Part shown: positions 19,827 to 30,117 of the stretch, piece after piece
Layout: each line of letters starts with the position of its first letter
Position numbering within the stretch: position 1 is the first letter of the stretch
Source of the DNA: Symbiopectobacterium purcellii
GTDB lineage: Bacteria > Pseudomonadota > Gammaproteobacteria > Enterobacterales > Enterobacteriaceae
Assembly: GCF_019797845.1 (NCBI RefSeq)
Contig: NZ_CP081864.1
Span: forward strand, 3,410,001 to 3,474,000
Direction: 5' to 3'
Length of the DNA stretch: 64,000 bases
The notes under the pieces: model-generated
Database searches by the model: none
Told to the model about the DNA's origin: nothing
The model's input: only the letters and a program-made list of their open reading frames with translations
Program-made: the position numbers and the translations under genes

Positions 19827-20389
19827 CGCGTGCGCACATCGACAACAGCCATGTTTGCACGCTGCGCAGCCTCAATGCCAAAATCCGCATCTTCAAAAAC
19901 GACACAGGTTTCAGGCGCTACCTGCATGAGCTGGGCGCAGCGCAGGAAGGTGTCAGGAAACGGTTTATGATGCAGCACATCCTCGGCACCGACAATACCA
20001 ACAAAGTAGTCGCGCAAGCCAAGATGACGTAGCAGCCTGTCAGCCAGATGGCGTGGGCTACCGGTGCCAACCGTCATCGGTCGACGCCCCTGATACGCTT
20101 TCACTACCTCAATCAAGGGCAGCGGCTTAACGGTATCAAACAGCATCTCTTCCACCAGCGCCAGCTTTTCAGTCGCCAGTGCCTTTGGATCCATATCCAC
20201 GTTATGCCGGGCCAGGATCACTGCTGCGATTTTCTCAATGGGAGCACCATTGTACGCCACCATCTCCTGAGCATTATAGGTCATGCCGTATTTGCCCAGA
20301 ATCTGGTGCCAGGCAGCGCGGTGTGTGGGCTCGGTATCGAGGATGGTGCCATCCATATCAAAAATCAGACCTTGATAACGATCGTACAT
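19823..20389 (-). CDS. yqaB: HAD-family sugar phosphatase YqaB (fructose-1-phosphatase)
   Basis: Haloacid-dehalogenase phosphatase; the E. coli homologue prefers fructose 1-phosphate and 6-phosphogluconate. The 188-residue protein has all HAD motifs: nucleophile FDMDGTILDTEP, motif II VGTGSPRH, Lys in LHHKPFPDTF and acidic motif VFEDADFGIEAA. It is upstream partner of yqaA in a two-gene unit. Confidence 0.93.
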   Translation of the reverse strand: MYDRYQGLIFDMDGTILDTEPTHRAAWHQILGKYGMTYNAQEMVAYNGAPIEKIAAVILARHNVDMDPKALATEKLALVEEMLFDTVKPLPLIEVVKAYQGRRPMTVGTGSPRHLADRLLRHLGLRDYFVGIVGAEDVLHHKPFPDTFLRCAQLMQVAPETCVVFEDADFGIEAAQRANMAVVDVRTR

Positions 20390-20584
20390 CGTGACTCCGT
20401 GAATAGCGCAAAAGAGCCGTTACTTTAGCGCAAAGTCAAAATGATGTCGCTGGTTCAATAAAACTACAAAAAGCAGGGTTATTTGGGTATCAACCGTTGG
20501 CTGAAATATGTGAAGCGAGTGTAGGTAACGCGAGGGTGAAATCAGAGAACAAGCGGAAGATAATCAACGTCACAACAAGAGGAA

Positions 20585-20661
20585 TGGTGCATCCAGGAGG
20601 ATTCGAACCTCCGACCGCTCGGTTCGTAGCCGAGTACTCTATCCAGCTGAGCTATGGATGC
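20585..20661 (-). tRNA. tRNA-Arg(ACG)
   Basis: The 77-base cloverleaf on the minus strand starts GCATCC and ends with encoded CCA. The anticodon stem CTCGG/CCGAG has loop CTACGAA, giving anticodon ACG (read as ICG). It appears identical to the copy at 20777-20853. Confidence 0.98.
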
Positions 20662-20776
20662 ATAAAAATTCTTTGTATCAAGCGACGTCTGCTTATGACG
20701 TGCAAAAACCTCAACATTCACTGCTTACATAACCCTTGACCGATAGAACGATTTTCTTCATTTATCATCAGCATTA

Positions 20777-20853
20777 TGGTGCATCCAGGAGGATTCGAAC
20801 CTCCGACCGCTCGGTTCGTAGCCGAGTACTCTATCCAGCTGAGCTATGGATGC
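20777..20853 (-). tRNA. tRNA-Arg(ACG), second copy
   Basis: Same 77-base sequence with encoded CCA and anticodon ACG. It lies 8 bases downstream of tRNA-Ser, so the three tRNAs are probably one transcript, like the serV-argV-argY cluster beside csrA in E. coli. Confidence 0.98.
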
Positions 20854-20861
20854 GCAGTAAA

Positions 20862-20954
20862 TGGCGGTGAGGGAGGGATTCGAACCCTCGATGCAGCTTT
20901 TGACCGCATACTCCCTTAGCAGGGGAGCGCCTTCAGCCTCTCGGCCACCTCACC
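20862..20954 (-). tRNA. tRNA-Ser(GCT)
   Basis: The 93-base class II tRNA has a long variable arm, encoded CCA and anticodon-stem CTCCC/GGGAG with loop CTGCTAA (anticodon GCT, codons AGC/AGU). It is first of the tRNA cluster downstream of csrA. Confidence 0.98.
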
Positions 20955-21212
20955 AATACGCTTACCTTTAAACTGCGATGATGATGTTTCCTTCATCGTG
21001 CTCACCGGTACTGCGTGGCGCACATATTACTTTCCCGGACTTATAAGTCAAACAATTTTTCCTAACTCGTGGTTGTTTGAACAAATCACACCCAACACAC
21101 GCAGATTCACAGCGAAAAGTCTATTTTATCAACAGCGTCAACAGCTATTGATGCCTCTGAAAAAACGCACTCATCGGCAACTAAAACGGCATGGGAGGAT
21201 GTACAGGGAAGC
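20955..21212. other. Spacer between csrA and the tRNA cluster
   Basis: About 260 bases that should contain the tRNA operon promoter. I see no convincing gene; an in-frame stretch on the plus strand (from 20998) runs antisense into csrA and lacks a ribosome binding site. Confidence 0.5.
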
Positions 21213-21247
21213 TAAAACGAACGCGTCCCGCCGAAATGGCGAGACGC
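21213..21247 (-). terminator. Terminator of csrA
   Basis: A 10-bp stem with one mismatch (GCGTCCCGCC with GGCGAGACGC) is followed leftward by TTCGTTTT, directly after the csrA stop. Confidence 0.75.
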
Positions 21248-21255
21248 TTGGTAAA

Positions 21256-21441
21256 TCAGTAGGACGTCGGTTGCGACTTTTCCGCTTGGATCCGCTGGTA
21301 AATCTCTTCGCGGTGAACAGAAACTTCTTTCGGCGCATTAACACCAATACGAACCTGGTTGCACTTTACCCCTAGCACGGTAACCGTCACCTCATCGCCA
21401 ATCATGAGGGTTTCGCCAACTCGACGAGTCAAAATAAGCAT
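21256..21441 (-). CDS. csrA: Carbon storage regulator CsrA
   Basis: Homodimeric RNA-binding protein that recognises GGA motifs in mRNA leaders and controls glycogen, motility, biofilm and often T3SS genes; it is titrated by CsrB/CsrC-type RNAs. The 61-residue product is the E. coli length and begins [25 protein letters not shown] precedes ATG 21441. In relatives with SPI-1 systems CsrA acts on the T3SS regulators, so a link with the island in this window is plausible but not shown here. Confidence 0.98.
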   Translation of the reverse strand: MLILTRRVGETLMIGDEVTVTVLGVKCNQVRIGVNAPKEVSVHREEIYQRIQAEKSQPTSY

Positions 21442-21713
21442 TCTTTGCTCCTTGAAAGATTATAAAGAGTCGGGTCTCTTTGTCTCCCCGCCATTCTCCA
21501 TCATGCGCCGTGAAAACATAAACCTAAATGGGGAAACGCACTCCGCCATCTTACTCCAGTGTATCGTTACTTTTAGTTTAGTCGATGTCAGCCGTTTTCG
21601 CTGTTTTATCACGACATTTGTTATCACAACAAAGGGCTACGGCATGCTCCGCTAACCAACACAAGCTCGGCAGATCGCTATTTCCCCCCAGAATACGTCC
21701 CTGCTCTAAGGGG
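21442..21713. other. alaS-csrA intergenic region
   Basis: About 270 bases that must hold csrA promoters. No further gene is supported; the alaS terminator bounds it on the right. Confidence 0.5.
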
Positions 21714-21742
21714 AAAACGCCAAAATAAATATTTTGGCGTTT
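21714..21742 (-). terminator. Rho-independent terminator of alaS
   Basis: The near-perfect inverted repeat AAACGCCAAAATA/TATTTTGGCGTTT is followed leftward by a short T run and lies about 25 bases after the alaS stop. Confidence 0.8.
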
Positions 21743-21767
21743 CGTTGAGATAACACACTATTTATAG

Positions 21768-24395
21768 TTATAGCCTATCCGTTACCCATGTTTCAACGCT
21801 AGATAGCGCTGAAGGTAAAGCTGCAGGGTTGTTCCCACCGGCTTGTGCCATATCAGGACGCCCGCCCCCTTTACCACCGACCTGCTGAGCAATAAAGCCA
21901 ATCAGCTCACCGGCTTTAACCCGATCGGTCAAATCCTTCGTGATACCGGAAATCAAACTGACTTTATCCTCTGAAACAGTTGCCAGCACAATGATGGCTG
22001 AACCGAGCTGGTTCTTCAGATCGTCCACCATAGTACGCAATAATTTCGGGTCGGTGTTATCTAACTGTGTTACCAACAGTTTCGCCCCCTTGATCTCCTT
22101 CGCCTTCGAGGAGAGCGAGGCACTTTCCTGGGCTGCCTGCTGTTCTTTCAACAGTTGCAGCTCTTTTTCCAACTGGCGCGTACGATCCAGCAGGGAACGT
22201 ACTTTTTCCGCCACGTTATGACTGTCGCCTTTGACCAGTTGGGTCACATCCTGCAATACGTCACTTTGACGATGCAGTGCAGCCAATGCCCCGCTCCCCG
22301 TTACGGCTTCAATGCGTCGAATACCCGCCGCGGTACCGGATTCAGAGATAATCTGGAACAGACCGATATCTCCGGTGCGTTTGGCGTGCGTACCGCCGCA
22401 CAGCTCAGTGGAGAAGTCGCCCATGGTTAATACACGCACATGGTCTTCATACTTCTCGCCGAACAGAGCCATTGCACCTTTCGCTTTTGCTTCCGACAAC
22501 GCCATCACGTTAGTGTCAACGTCGTGGTTACGACGAATCTGCGCGTTGACAATATCTTCCACCTGACGGATTTGCTCTGCCGTCATGGCTTCCGGTTGCG
22601 AGAAGTCAAAGCGCAGGTAGTTATCGTTAACCAACGAGCCTTTCTGCGCAACGTGATCGCCCAGTACCTGACGCAGTGCAGCGTGCAGCAAGTGAGTGGC
22701 GGAGTGGTTAAGACGAATACGATCGCGACGCTCACTGTCGACGTCAGCATTCACCGTATCATTGACGCGTAGCGTACCCTGCGTCAGAGCACCCAGATGA
22801 CCGATTGCCTGGCCAAACTTTTGGGTGTTCCCAACGGTAAAGCGCACGTTGGCATTATGCAGTGTCCCGGTATCACCGACCTGACCGCCTGATTCACCAT
22901 AGAACGGTGTTTCGTTGAGGATAACCACCCCCTCTTCACCGGCGTTGATCGCATCCACGGCTTGCCCGTTTTGATAGAGCGCGATAACCGTAGCTTGCTG
23001 CTGCGTCTTGTCGTATCCCGTAAACGGCGTGGCAACATCTACACGAATCAGGGTGTTATAATCGACACCGAACCCGCTGGTTTCACGCGCGCGCTGGCGT
23101 TGTGCTTCCATCGCACGCTCAAAACCGTCCTTGTCCACCGTCAGTTCGTGCTCACGACACACGTCTTCCGTTAAATCGAACGGGAAACCGTAAGTGTCAT
23201 ACAGACGAAACGCCGTCTCACCGTCCAGCACGTTCCCTTTCAGGTTTTTGATCTCGTCGTCTAGCAGGCTAAGGCCGCGTTCCAGCGTACGAGCGAACTG
23301 CTCTTCTTCCGCTTTCAGCGCCTGTTCAACGGCGGCTTGCTGCTGTTTCAATTCATCAGCCGCAGCACCCATGACCTGAATCAATGGTGCAACCAATTTA
23401 TAGAAGAAGGCGTCTTTGGCACCGAGGAAATTACCGTGACGCACTGCGCGACGAATAATACGGCGCAGCACATACCCACGGTTTTCGTTAGATGGCATCA
23501 CACCATCCGCGATCAGGAATGCGCAGGAGCGGATATGGTCAGCGATAACACGCAAGGATTTGTTGCTCAAATCCTGCGTACCAATAATGCGCGCCGCTTC
23601 CTGGATCAATGTGGTAAAGACATCGATCTCGTAGTTGGAGTTGACGTGTTGCAATACCGCAGTAACACGCTCCAACCCCATCCCAGTATCGACAGACGGT
23701 TTAGGCAGCGGAACCATGGTGCCATCAGCCTGACGGTTGAACTGCATAAATACCAGGTTCCAGATCTCGATATAGCGATCGCCATCTTCATCCGGACTTC
23801 CCGGAGGGCCGCCCTGAATGTGGTCGCCATGATCGTAAAAAATTTCCGAACACGGACCACACGGGCCAGTATCGCCCATCTGCCAGAAGTTATCAGACGC
23901 GTATTGACCGCCCTTATTGTCGCCAATACGGATAATGCGCTCGGCGGGTACGCCGACTTCGTTTGCCCAGATGTCATAGGCTTCATCGTCGGTGGCATAT
24001 ACCGTTACCCATAATTTCTCTTTGGGCAGGTTAAACCATTGCGCACCGGTCAGCAGTTCCCATGCATATTGAATGGCATCACGCTTGAAGTAGTCACCGA
24101 AGCTGAAATTACCCAGCATTTCAAAGAACGTGTGGTGACGCGCGGTGTACCCGACGTTGTCTAAATCGTTATGCTTACCGCCTGCACGCACGCAGCGTTG
24201 TGACGTGGTAGCACGCACGTAGTTGCGCTTGTCCAGCCCCAGGAAAACATCCTTGAACTGGTTCATTCCCGCGTTGGTAAACAGCAATGTCGGATCGTTA
24301 TTCGGCACCAGCGAACTACTGGAAACGATCTGGTGTCCTTTACTCTGGAAAAAATCGAGAAACGCTTGACGGATCTCAGCGGTGCTCTTGCTCAT
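21768..24395 (-). CDS. alaS: Alanine-tRNA ligase
   Basis: Charges tRNA-Ala through recognition of the G3-U70 pair and hydrolyses mischarged Ser/Gly-tRNA-Ala. The 875-residue protein (E. coli 876) has the class II catalytic domain ([21 protein letters not shown] start, [10 protein letters not shown]), the editing-domain zinc motifs HSATHLLH and [11 protein letters not shown], and the C-terminal oligomerisation/DHHA1 region ending in [15 protein letters not shown]. It is flanked by recX and csrA as in E. coli. Confidence 0.98.
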   Translation of the reverse strand: MSKSTAEIRQAFLDFFQSKGHQIVSSSSLVPNNDPTLLFTNAGMNQFKDVFLGLDKRNYVRATTSQRCVRAGGKHNDLDNVGYTARHHTFFEMLGNFSFGDYFKRDAIQYAWELLTGAQWFNLPKEKLWVTVYATDDEAYDIWANEVGVPAERIIRIGDNKGGQYASDNFWQMGDTGPCGPCSEIFYDHGDHIQGGPPGSPDEDGDRYIEIWNLVFMQFNRQADGTMVPLPKPSVDTGMGLERVTAVLQHVNSNYEIDVFTTLIQEAARIIGTQDLSNKSLRVIADHIRSCAFLIADGVMPSNENRGYVLRRIIRRAVRHGNFLGAKDAFFYKLVAPLIQVMGAAADELKQQQAAVEQALKAEEEQFARTLERGLSLLDDEIKNLKGNVLDGETAFRLYDTYGFPFDLTEDVCREHELTVDKDGFERAMEAQRQRARETSGFGVDYNTLIRVDVATPFTGYDKTQQQATVIALYQNGQAVDAINAGEEGVVILNETPFYGESGGQVGDTGTLHNANVRFTVGNTQKFGQAIGHLGALTQGTLRVNDTVNADVDSERRDRIRLNHSATHLLHAALRQVLGDHVAQKGSLVNDNYLRFDFSQPEAMTAEQIRQVEDIVNAQIRRNHDVDTNVMALSEAKAKGAMALFGEKYEDHVRVLTMGDFSTELCGGTHAKRTGDIGLFQIISESGTAAGIRRIEAVTGSGALAALHRQSDVLQDVTQLVKGDSHNVAEKVRSLLDRTRQLEKELQLLKEQQAAQESASLSSKAKEIKGAKLLVTQLDNTDPKLLRTMVDDLKNQLGSAIIVLATVSEDKVSLISGITKDLTDRVKAGELIGFIAQQVGGKGGGRPDMAQAGGNNPAALPSALSSVETWVTDRL

Positions 24396-24533
24396 AATTG
24401 TCCTGGAATGAAACTAAAAGAACAGATCGTGGGCAAGGCTAGTGCAGCAGAGTGACGCTACCCGTGCAACTCACGAACAAAAAGTGGGAATAAGATAAAT
24501 TTTCTTCGGAGGGAAGTAAAACACCGGATGCAT

Positions 24534-25001
24534 TCAATGCGAAAAATTCGTATAAATGTCCTGAATTTCATCATGCGAAAAGCCGCGAGTTAACAAGTAT
24601 CGCTGCTGTTTTGCTTTTTCTTTCCAGTCAATTGGCGGCACATCACCAAATTTACGCGTTGCGACCTGCTGCGCTAAGGCAAACCAGTCAATTTCACATT
24701 CCAGCAATGCGGATGAAATGACAGAATGCGAAAGGCCTTTCTGACGTAATTCTGCCACAATACGCTGAGCGCCATAGCCCTTTCGGCTTCGCCCATGCAG
24801 GTAGCGCAGGGCAAATCGCGCATCATCCAACCAGCCGTGCTCATGACAATATGCCAAGGCGGCATCAATATCCACAGCGTCAAATGACGGATCAACGCGA
24901 GCCGTCAACTTGCGACGTAGCTCCCCTTCGCTGTGATCGCGAACCGCTAACAGGCGCATGGCGATGGTCAGTGCGTTGACAGAGGGGGTTGATGGTGTCA
25001 T
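24534..25001 (-). CDS. recX: RecA regulatory protein RecX
   Basis: Inhibits RecA by capping growing filaments. The product consists of tandem three-helix repeats with the conserved RDHSEGELRRKL and SRKGYGAQRIVAELRQKGLS blocks. The start is uncertain: ATG at 25001 gives 155 residues, while an in-frame GTG at 25028 gives 164 (E. coli RecX is 166). Neither has a strong ribosome binding site, so translation may depend on read-through from recA, which ends 79 bases upstream. Confidence 0.92.
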   Translation of the reverse strand: MTPSTPSVNALTIAMRLLAVRDHSEGELRRKLTARVDPSFDAVDIDAALAYCHEHGWLDDARFALRYLHGRSRKGYGAQRIVAELRQKGLSHSVISSALLECEIDWFALAQQVATRKFGDVPPIDWKEKAKQQRYLLTRGFSHDEIQDIYTNFSH

Positions 25002-25080
25002 TGAAGGTACATGTTGGTGAGGGAGCACAACAAACGGTAGATACTGCTTGTCATGCTCCTTGCAAGTGACTTAACGCGTT

Positions 25081-26247
<1,167 letters not shown>

Positions 26248-26266
26248 TCACCGAATCATTAACAGC

Positions 26267-26294
26267 ATTATACTGTATACACATACAGCATCAA
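26267..26294 (-). promoter_or_regulatory. recA promoter with LexA (SOS) box
   Basis: On the minus strand -35 TTGATG (26294-26289), 16-base spacer and -10 TATAAT (26272-26267) are clear. The spacer is filled by CTGT-N8-ACAG (26288-26273 read leftward), a consensus LexA operator. Spacing and overlap match the E. coli recA promoter. Confidence 0.95.
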
Positions 26295-26296
26295 GA

Positions 26297-26788
26297 TTAT
26301 TTTTGCAGAAATCCATCCAAAAGCATCTGAAGTGCGAAACGCACGGCCTGAAGTCGTACAGCATGCCTGTCGCCAAGAAACAGCATTTCACGCGCCAGTA
26401 GGTTACCGTGCTTGTCGCACCAGCCAAACCAGACGGTGCCAACGGGCTTTTCATCAGAACCGCCGTCAGGGCCTGCAATGCCGCTCACTGAAAGTGAATA
26501 ATCAGCCCCCGCTGCGCGCAAGGCACCCTGCGCCATTTCCCGCACGGTTTGCTCACTCACCGCACCATAATGGGTGAGAGTATTTTCACTGACACCGATG
26601 AGGCGCTGTTTTGCCTGATTGCTGTAAGTAACAAATCCATAGTCAAACCAGCCGGAACTCCCCGCTACATCAGTAATCGATTTCGCTATCCAGCCTCCCG
26701 TACAGGATTCTGCACAGGTCACCTTTGCACCCAACGCCGTCAAGCGCGCACCAATCTGGGCGCTTAACTGCAAAATCTCGGTTTCCAT
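26297..26788 (-). CDS. pncC: Nicotinamide-nucleotide amidase PncC (CinA C-terminal family)
   Basis: Deamidates NMN to nicotinate mononucleotide in pyridine nucleotide recycling. The 163-residue protein (E. coli 165) has the signature AESCTGGWIAKSITDVAGSS and SGIAGPDGGSDEKPVGTVW. ATG at 26788 has GGAG upstream; an in-frame GTG two codons earlier is possible. It is upstream of recA as in E. coli. Confidence 0.95.
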   Translation of the reverse strand: METEILQLSAQIGARLTALGAKVTCAESCTGGWIAKSITDVAGSSGWFDYGFVTYSNQAKQRLIGVSENTLTHYGAVSEQTVREMAQGALRAAGADYSLSVSGIAGPDGGSDEKPVGTVWFGWCDKHGNLLAREMLFLGDRHAVRLQAVRFALQMLLDGFLQK

Positions 26789-26820
26789 GTTCACTCCACG
26801 TATCCACGCTGATTGAGGGT

Positions 26821-27017
26821 ATATACCTTAAATAATTCGAGTTGCAGGACAAAACGTTTACGCTTTGAACAGCGCTCGCGCTGGCCCTTTAGGTCGAGAC
26901 GCCTTTATGCGTCTCGTAACGCGGCAAGCGAACGAATCCCGATGCGCTTACTCAGGTAAGTGATTCGGGTGAGTGAACGCCGCCAACGCACCTGCAGCTT
27001 GAAGTATGACGGGTATA
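26821..27017. repeat. ERIC element, long variant with internal insertion
   Basis: The ends (TATACCTTAAATAATTCGAG at left, AACGCACCTGCAGCTTGAAG towards the right end) and the core AATCCCGATG...AGGTAAGTGATTCGGGTGAGTGAACGC identify an enterobacterial repetitive intergenic consensus. Compared with the copy at 32536 it carries about 70 extra bases (roughly 26851-26922). This insert contains a perfect 8-bp hairpin CGAGACGC/GCGTCTCG (26895-26902 with 26909-26916). Confidence 0.9.
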
Positions 27018-27180
27018 GCATCACAGCGTATCATTTTCACACGGGTTCGCCCTACCCTGCCACGCTGTTGCGTGCCTTATTCCAGAATTCGATAAGAAAG
27101 TAAAGGGGACGGCAGAGCAGAGATAGCCGTGGGGATTAAAACACGAAGGGGAACAAAAGGGTTCACTGGGTTTGGTGGAA

Positions 27181-27516
27181 TTACATGCAACCTGCGCAGC
27201 TGGTACAACGCCAATCCTGCGGATTGACTGCCTGATAAAAAAATCGGAAATAGCACTCTTCAATAGGAACCTGGTTATTTTCGAAACAGTCGGCTAACCA
27301 GTCTACATTTTCTACAATCCACTCATCTTCATCCAATCCTTCACGATATAATTCATCCTCAGGATCGATGATTGAATATATTCCCAGCGTTCCCAGATGT
27401 TTTTCCTGAAACGACATAGGCAGGGTAAAGGCCATGGACTGAAACGTAATAATCCAGTGCCCATGGCACAGGAGGTTACCGTTGCGACTCCATGCCGCTG
27501 TGAATGGATTATTCAT
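27181..27516 (-). CDS. Conserved-looking hypothetical protein with C-terminal Cys motif
   Basis: The 111-residue product is not recognised. It is soluble and acidic in the middle (DPEDELYREGLDEDEWIVEN) and ends WRCTSCAGCM, a CxxCxxC that could bind metal or an Fe-S centre. ATG 27516 has GGGGA eight bases upstream, which supports a real gene. It stands alone between the ERIC element and a 300-base AT-rich spacer. Confidence 0.6.
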   Translation of the reverse strand: MNNPFTAAWSRNGNLLCHGHWIITFQSMAFTLPMSFQEKHLGTLGIYSIIDPEDELYREGLDEDEWIVENVDWLADCFENNQVPIEECYFRFFYQAVNPQDWRCTSCAGCM

Positions 27517-27828
27517 GTTATTAATCCCCTATCGCAAAAAAAGCGGAGGGAAATTAACACGAGAGGGAAAATAAGTAAATAATCCGTAAAGAGTAAGGTT
27601 AAATGTTAATTATCTCAGCGAAATACAGGTGCGTTTTATCACCGATAAAAGCAAGCGAAAATAACAGCATTGATATATCGCAACAAAACAGAAAATAATA
27701 ACAAAATAAATGCGGTATTCCTTCACGCTGTTTTATATCCGCTCCACTCACCCGTCATAAAAATGTCACACCGCGCGATTATCGTGTGCAGATAATAATA
27801 ACAGATGATAGCTTGTAAACGACATGCT
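27517..27828. other. AT-rich spacer, no gene seen
   Basis: About 310 bases rich in A/T runs; presumably holds the promoter of the leftward gene ending at 27181. It leads into a terminator on the plus strand although no plus-strand gene precedes it, so an unannotated short RNA is possible. Confidence 0.4.
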
Positions 27829-27849
27829 GCCCCGCCTCGGGGCTTTTTT
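27829..27849 (+). terminator. Orphan rightward terminator before the acetyltransferase
   Basis: The stem GCCCCG/CGGGGC with a 3-base loop is followed by six T. It lies 22 bases before the ATG at 27871. With no plus-strand gene upstream it must end a short RNA or act as a leader attenuator of the acetyltransferase gene. Confidence 0.75.
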
Positions 27850-27870
27850 CCTCTGATGCGGAGAATGTTC

Positions 27871-28371
27871 ATGACGTTTCCCTCCATCCGACGCCTACGA
27901 ACGGCAGATTGTCCTGCCTTCAAACAGCTACGACTCGAAAGCCTGTTGAATCACCCTGATGCTTATCAGACGTCCTGGGAGGAAGAAAGTCAGAAAAGTG
28001 ACGCATGGTTCGATGCACGCATCAGGCAGAATGTCATTTTCGGTGCTTTCACTCCCGAAGCGCGCCTGATTGGCCTGTGCTGCTATACACGTCCCCAGAA
28101 GCTGAAATCTGCCCACAAAGCTATTGTGTGGGGCATGTATGTGGCACCAGACTACCGGGGCAATGGCGTTTCCCTGCAATTGCTCAATCACACCATTTCG
28201 CACGCCCGCACGCGGGCTCACATATTGCTACTGAGCGTGACGTCCTCCAATTTGGCAGCGTATCGCTTGTATCAAAAGGCCGGTTTTTGCCAATATGGGC
28301 AGGAGCCGGATGCGATGAAACTGGGCGACATCTATTACAGTGAACGTCTGATGTTCTTACCTTTACGTTAG
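27871..28371 (+). CDS. GNAT-family N-acetyltransferase
   Basis: Predicted acetyl-CoA-dependent acetyltransferase, substrate unknown. The 166-residue protein has the GNAT motif A MYVAPDYRGNGVSLQLLNH (Q/RxxGxG/A-type acetyl-CoA loop) and motif B AAYRLYQKAGFCQYG. The start at 27871 follows GCGGAGA; a longer reading from 27805 would run through the terminator hairpin. No operon partner is obvious, although the SRPBCC gene follows on the same strand. Confidence 0.85.
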   Translation: MTFPSIRRLRTADCPAFKQLRLESLLNHPDAYQTSWEEESQKSDAWFDARIRQNVIFGAFTPEARLIGLCCYTRPQKLKSAHKAIVWGMYVAPDYRGNGVSLQLLNHTISHARTRAHILLLSVTSSNLAAYRLYQKAGFCQYGQEPDAMKLGDIYYSERLMFLPLR

Positions 28372-28476
28372 CTTCACCGCTCTCAGAAACAGGGTAAACC
28401 TTGCCTAAGTGGAAAGAAGCGGCAAAAATAACCAGCAATGTTGTAAGCTGTAAGTCCACATCACTGAGGATCCTGC

Positions 28477-28971
28477 GTGCCATCTTCTTTCTTTAAATCA
28501 TTAGGTTTTGCCAGCAAGCGCGCTCCTGATGCCTTAAGCGGGAGCATCACTATCGCGCATTCTGCCGATGCACTGTATGCCTTGTGGCGCAAGCCGGAAA
28601 CGCTGCCAGTGCTGATGAGCCATTTTGCGACGATCACTATCCTTAACCAGACGGATTCCCTGTGGCGCGCCAATACGCCGCTCGGTTCGCTGTTAGAGTG
28701 GCGAGCACGCATCGTGGAAGAGAAACCGGGAGAAGCCATGCATTGGCGTTCCCTCCCTGGCGCACTGGTTCCGAATGAAGGGAGGCTGACATTCTCACCC
28801 GCCCCCAATGGCGAAGTGAATGTCACCTTGTGGATTCGATTTACACCGCCGGGTGGACTGATTGGCAGAAAAGTAGGCCAGCTCTTTACGTTATTTTCAA
28901 ACGATATGCTGAAACAAACGCTGGAGCGCTTTAAAAAGATGGCCGATGAGCAACAATTACCGTCAGCGTAA
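28477..28971 (+). CDS. SRPBCC-superfamily protein (polyketide cyclase/CoxG-like)
   Basis: START-like ligand-binding fold protein, function unknown. The 164-residue product shows the pattern of the family: an N-terminal [21 protein letters not shown] strand-helix block, a central [20 protein letters not shown], and a long C-terminal helix. The start is GTG at 28477 preceded by GAGGAT. Relatives often accompany redox or membrane enzymes, but none is next to it here. Confidence 0.8.
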   Translation: MPSSFFKSLGFASKRAPDALSGSITIAHSADALYALWRKPETLPVLMSHFATITILNQTDSLWRANTPLGSLLEWRARIVEEKPGEAMHWRSLPGALVPNEGRLTFSPAPNGEVNVTLWIRFTPPGGLIGRKVGQLFTLFSNDMLKQTLERFKKMADEQQLPSA

Positions 28972-29042
28972 CTCGCCTGAATACGCTGCCACTGTCTGCG
29001 TTATCGCCAAAAGAGCAGTGCCCAATATGCATTGGAGGCCCT

Positions 29043-29723
29043 ATGCTGGAACTCATTAAGACCGTTGGTCTGGGCCTGGTATTAATTTTGCCCTTGGCCA
29101 ACCCGTTGACCACCATTGCGGTATTTCTTGCGTTGTCGAGCGACATGAGTGAGGGGGAGCGCAACCGGCAAATATTTCAAACCTCACTGTACGTATTTAT
29201 CATCATGATGGTGGCCTTTTATGGTGGGCAACTGATCATGAATACGCTGGGCATCTCTATTCCCGGATTGCGCATCGCCGGTGGACTGATCGTGGCCTTC
29301 ATCGGTTTTCGAATGCTCTTACCCCCCCACCAACGAGAACACGGGCCTGAAGCCGCCAGCAAGGCGGATGAAATTAACCGAAGCCCTTCGGCAAACCGGG
29401 TGAACATTGCCTTTGTTCCACTGGCCATGCCCAGTACAGCAGGACCTGGTACCATCGCGCTCATTATTAGTACCTCGTCGCAAATCAAAAGCGGAATTGC
29501 CATCACCCCTTGGGTGGTCGCGGTTGCACCCGTACTCACCTTCCTGATGACCAGCGTGATCCTCTGGGTGTGCCTACGCAGTTCTGGTTACATTGTGCGC
29601 CTGCTGGGTAAAAGCGGTATTGAGGCCATTGCTCGCTTGATGGGGTTCTTGCTGGTGTGTATGGGGGTTCAATTTGTCATCAACGGCATGCTGGAAATCG
29701 TGACGACCCTGCCAGCCAAATAA
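29043..29723 (+). CDS. marC: MarC-family inner-membrane protein
   Basis: Six-TM integral membrane protein of the UPF0056/MarC family; despite the name, no resistance role has been established. The 226-residue sequence is close to E. coli MarC throughout ([57 protein letters not shown]). The marRAB operon, divergent from marC in E. coli, is absent here. Confidence 0.93.
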   Translation: MLELIKTVGLGLVLILPLANPLTTIAVFLALSSDMSEGERNRQIFQTSLYVFIIMMVAFYGGQLIMNTLGISIPGLRIAGGLIVAFIGFRMLLPPHQREHGPEAASKADEINRSPSANRVNIAFVPLAMPSTAGPGTIALIISTSSQIKSGIAITPWVVAVAPVLTFLMTSVILWVCLRSSGYIVRLLGKSGIEAIARLMGFLLVCMGVQFVINGMLEIVTTLPAK

Positions 29724-29728
29724 CAGAT

Positions 29729-29753
29729 AAAAAAAACCCGCCTCGAGGGCGGG
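29729..29753 (-). terminator. Orphan leftward terminator between marC and grxB
   Basis: The stem CCCGCC/GGCGGG with a short loop is followed in the leftward direction by an uninterrupted T run (A run 29729-29736). In the rightward direction there is no T tract. No leftward gene lies upstream before the isochorismatase gene beyond grxB, so a short minus-strand RNA is suggested. Confidence 0.7.
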
Positions 29754-30117
29754 AAAAGTGACTCTCTTGACAGGGATGGAAATCACAACATTGAAAAGGG
29801 ATGTAGAGACAATAACAGATGAAATGTATAGAAGTGTCTGTGCGAAGTAAGGTTAGCCCGAGGGATGTAAAGCGTGGTTTTCAAACATAACGATTTGCAT
29901 CATCAGGGAATTATCACTATCCCTGTGTTCGCCGTGCCAGCAGTGCAACCCCGTCGTTATCCTTTTCCTTGCTGTTTCATATGCAGTTACATTCTGAACG
30001 TCAACAGCGGCGATCCGCACGCACTGACTTTACCTCCCCCTGTTTCTGGTATTAGTCTGACCAATAACGCGTTAGGGCGTCAGACAGACAGGTTTTATCA
30101 TCATCAAGGAACCATGC
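29754..30117. other. marC-grxB intergenic region, candidate small RNA
   Basis: About 360 bases with no supported protein gene. Within 29773-29870 the motif AGGGATG occurs three times on the plus strand (CATCCCT on the minus strand), ahead of the leftward terminator at 29729-29753. This would fit an uncharacterised minus-strand RNA. The grxB promoter must also lie here. Confidence 0.4.

Noticed and set aside
20585..20954. tRNA cluster as an integration (att) site for an island
   Set aside because: No integrase, no truncated tRNA duplicate and no foreign DNA beside the cluster; the two tRNA-Arg copies are ordinary tandem genes as in E. coli.
23337..24014. 225-codon plus-strand reading opposite alaS
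   Set aside because: Antisense shadow of a conserved synthetase gene; no recognisable protein and no start signal.
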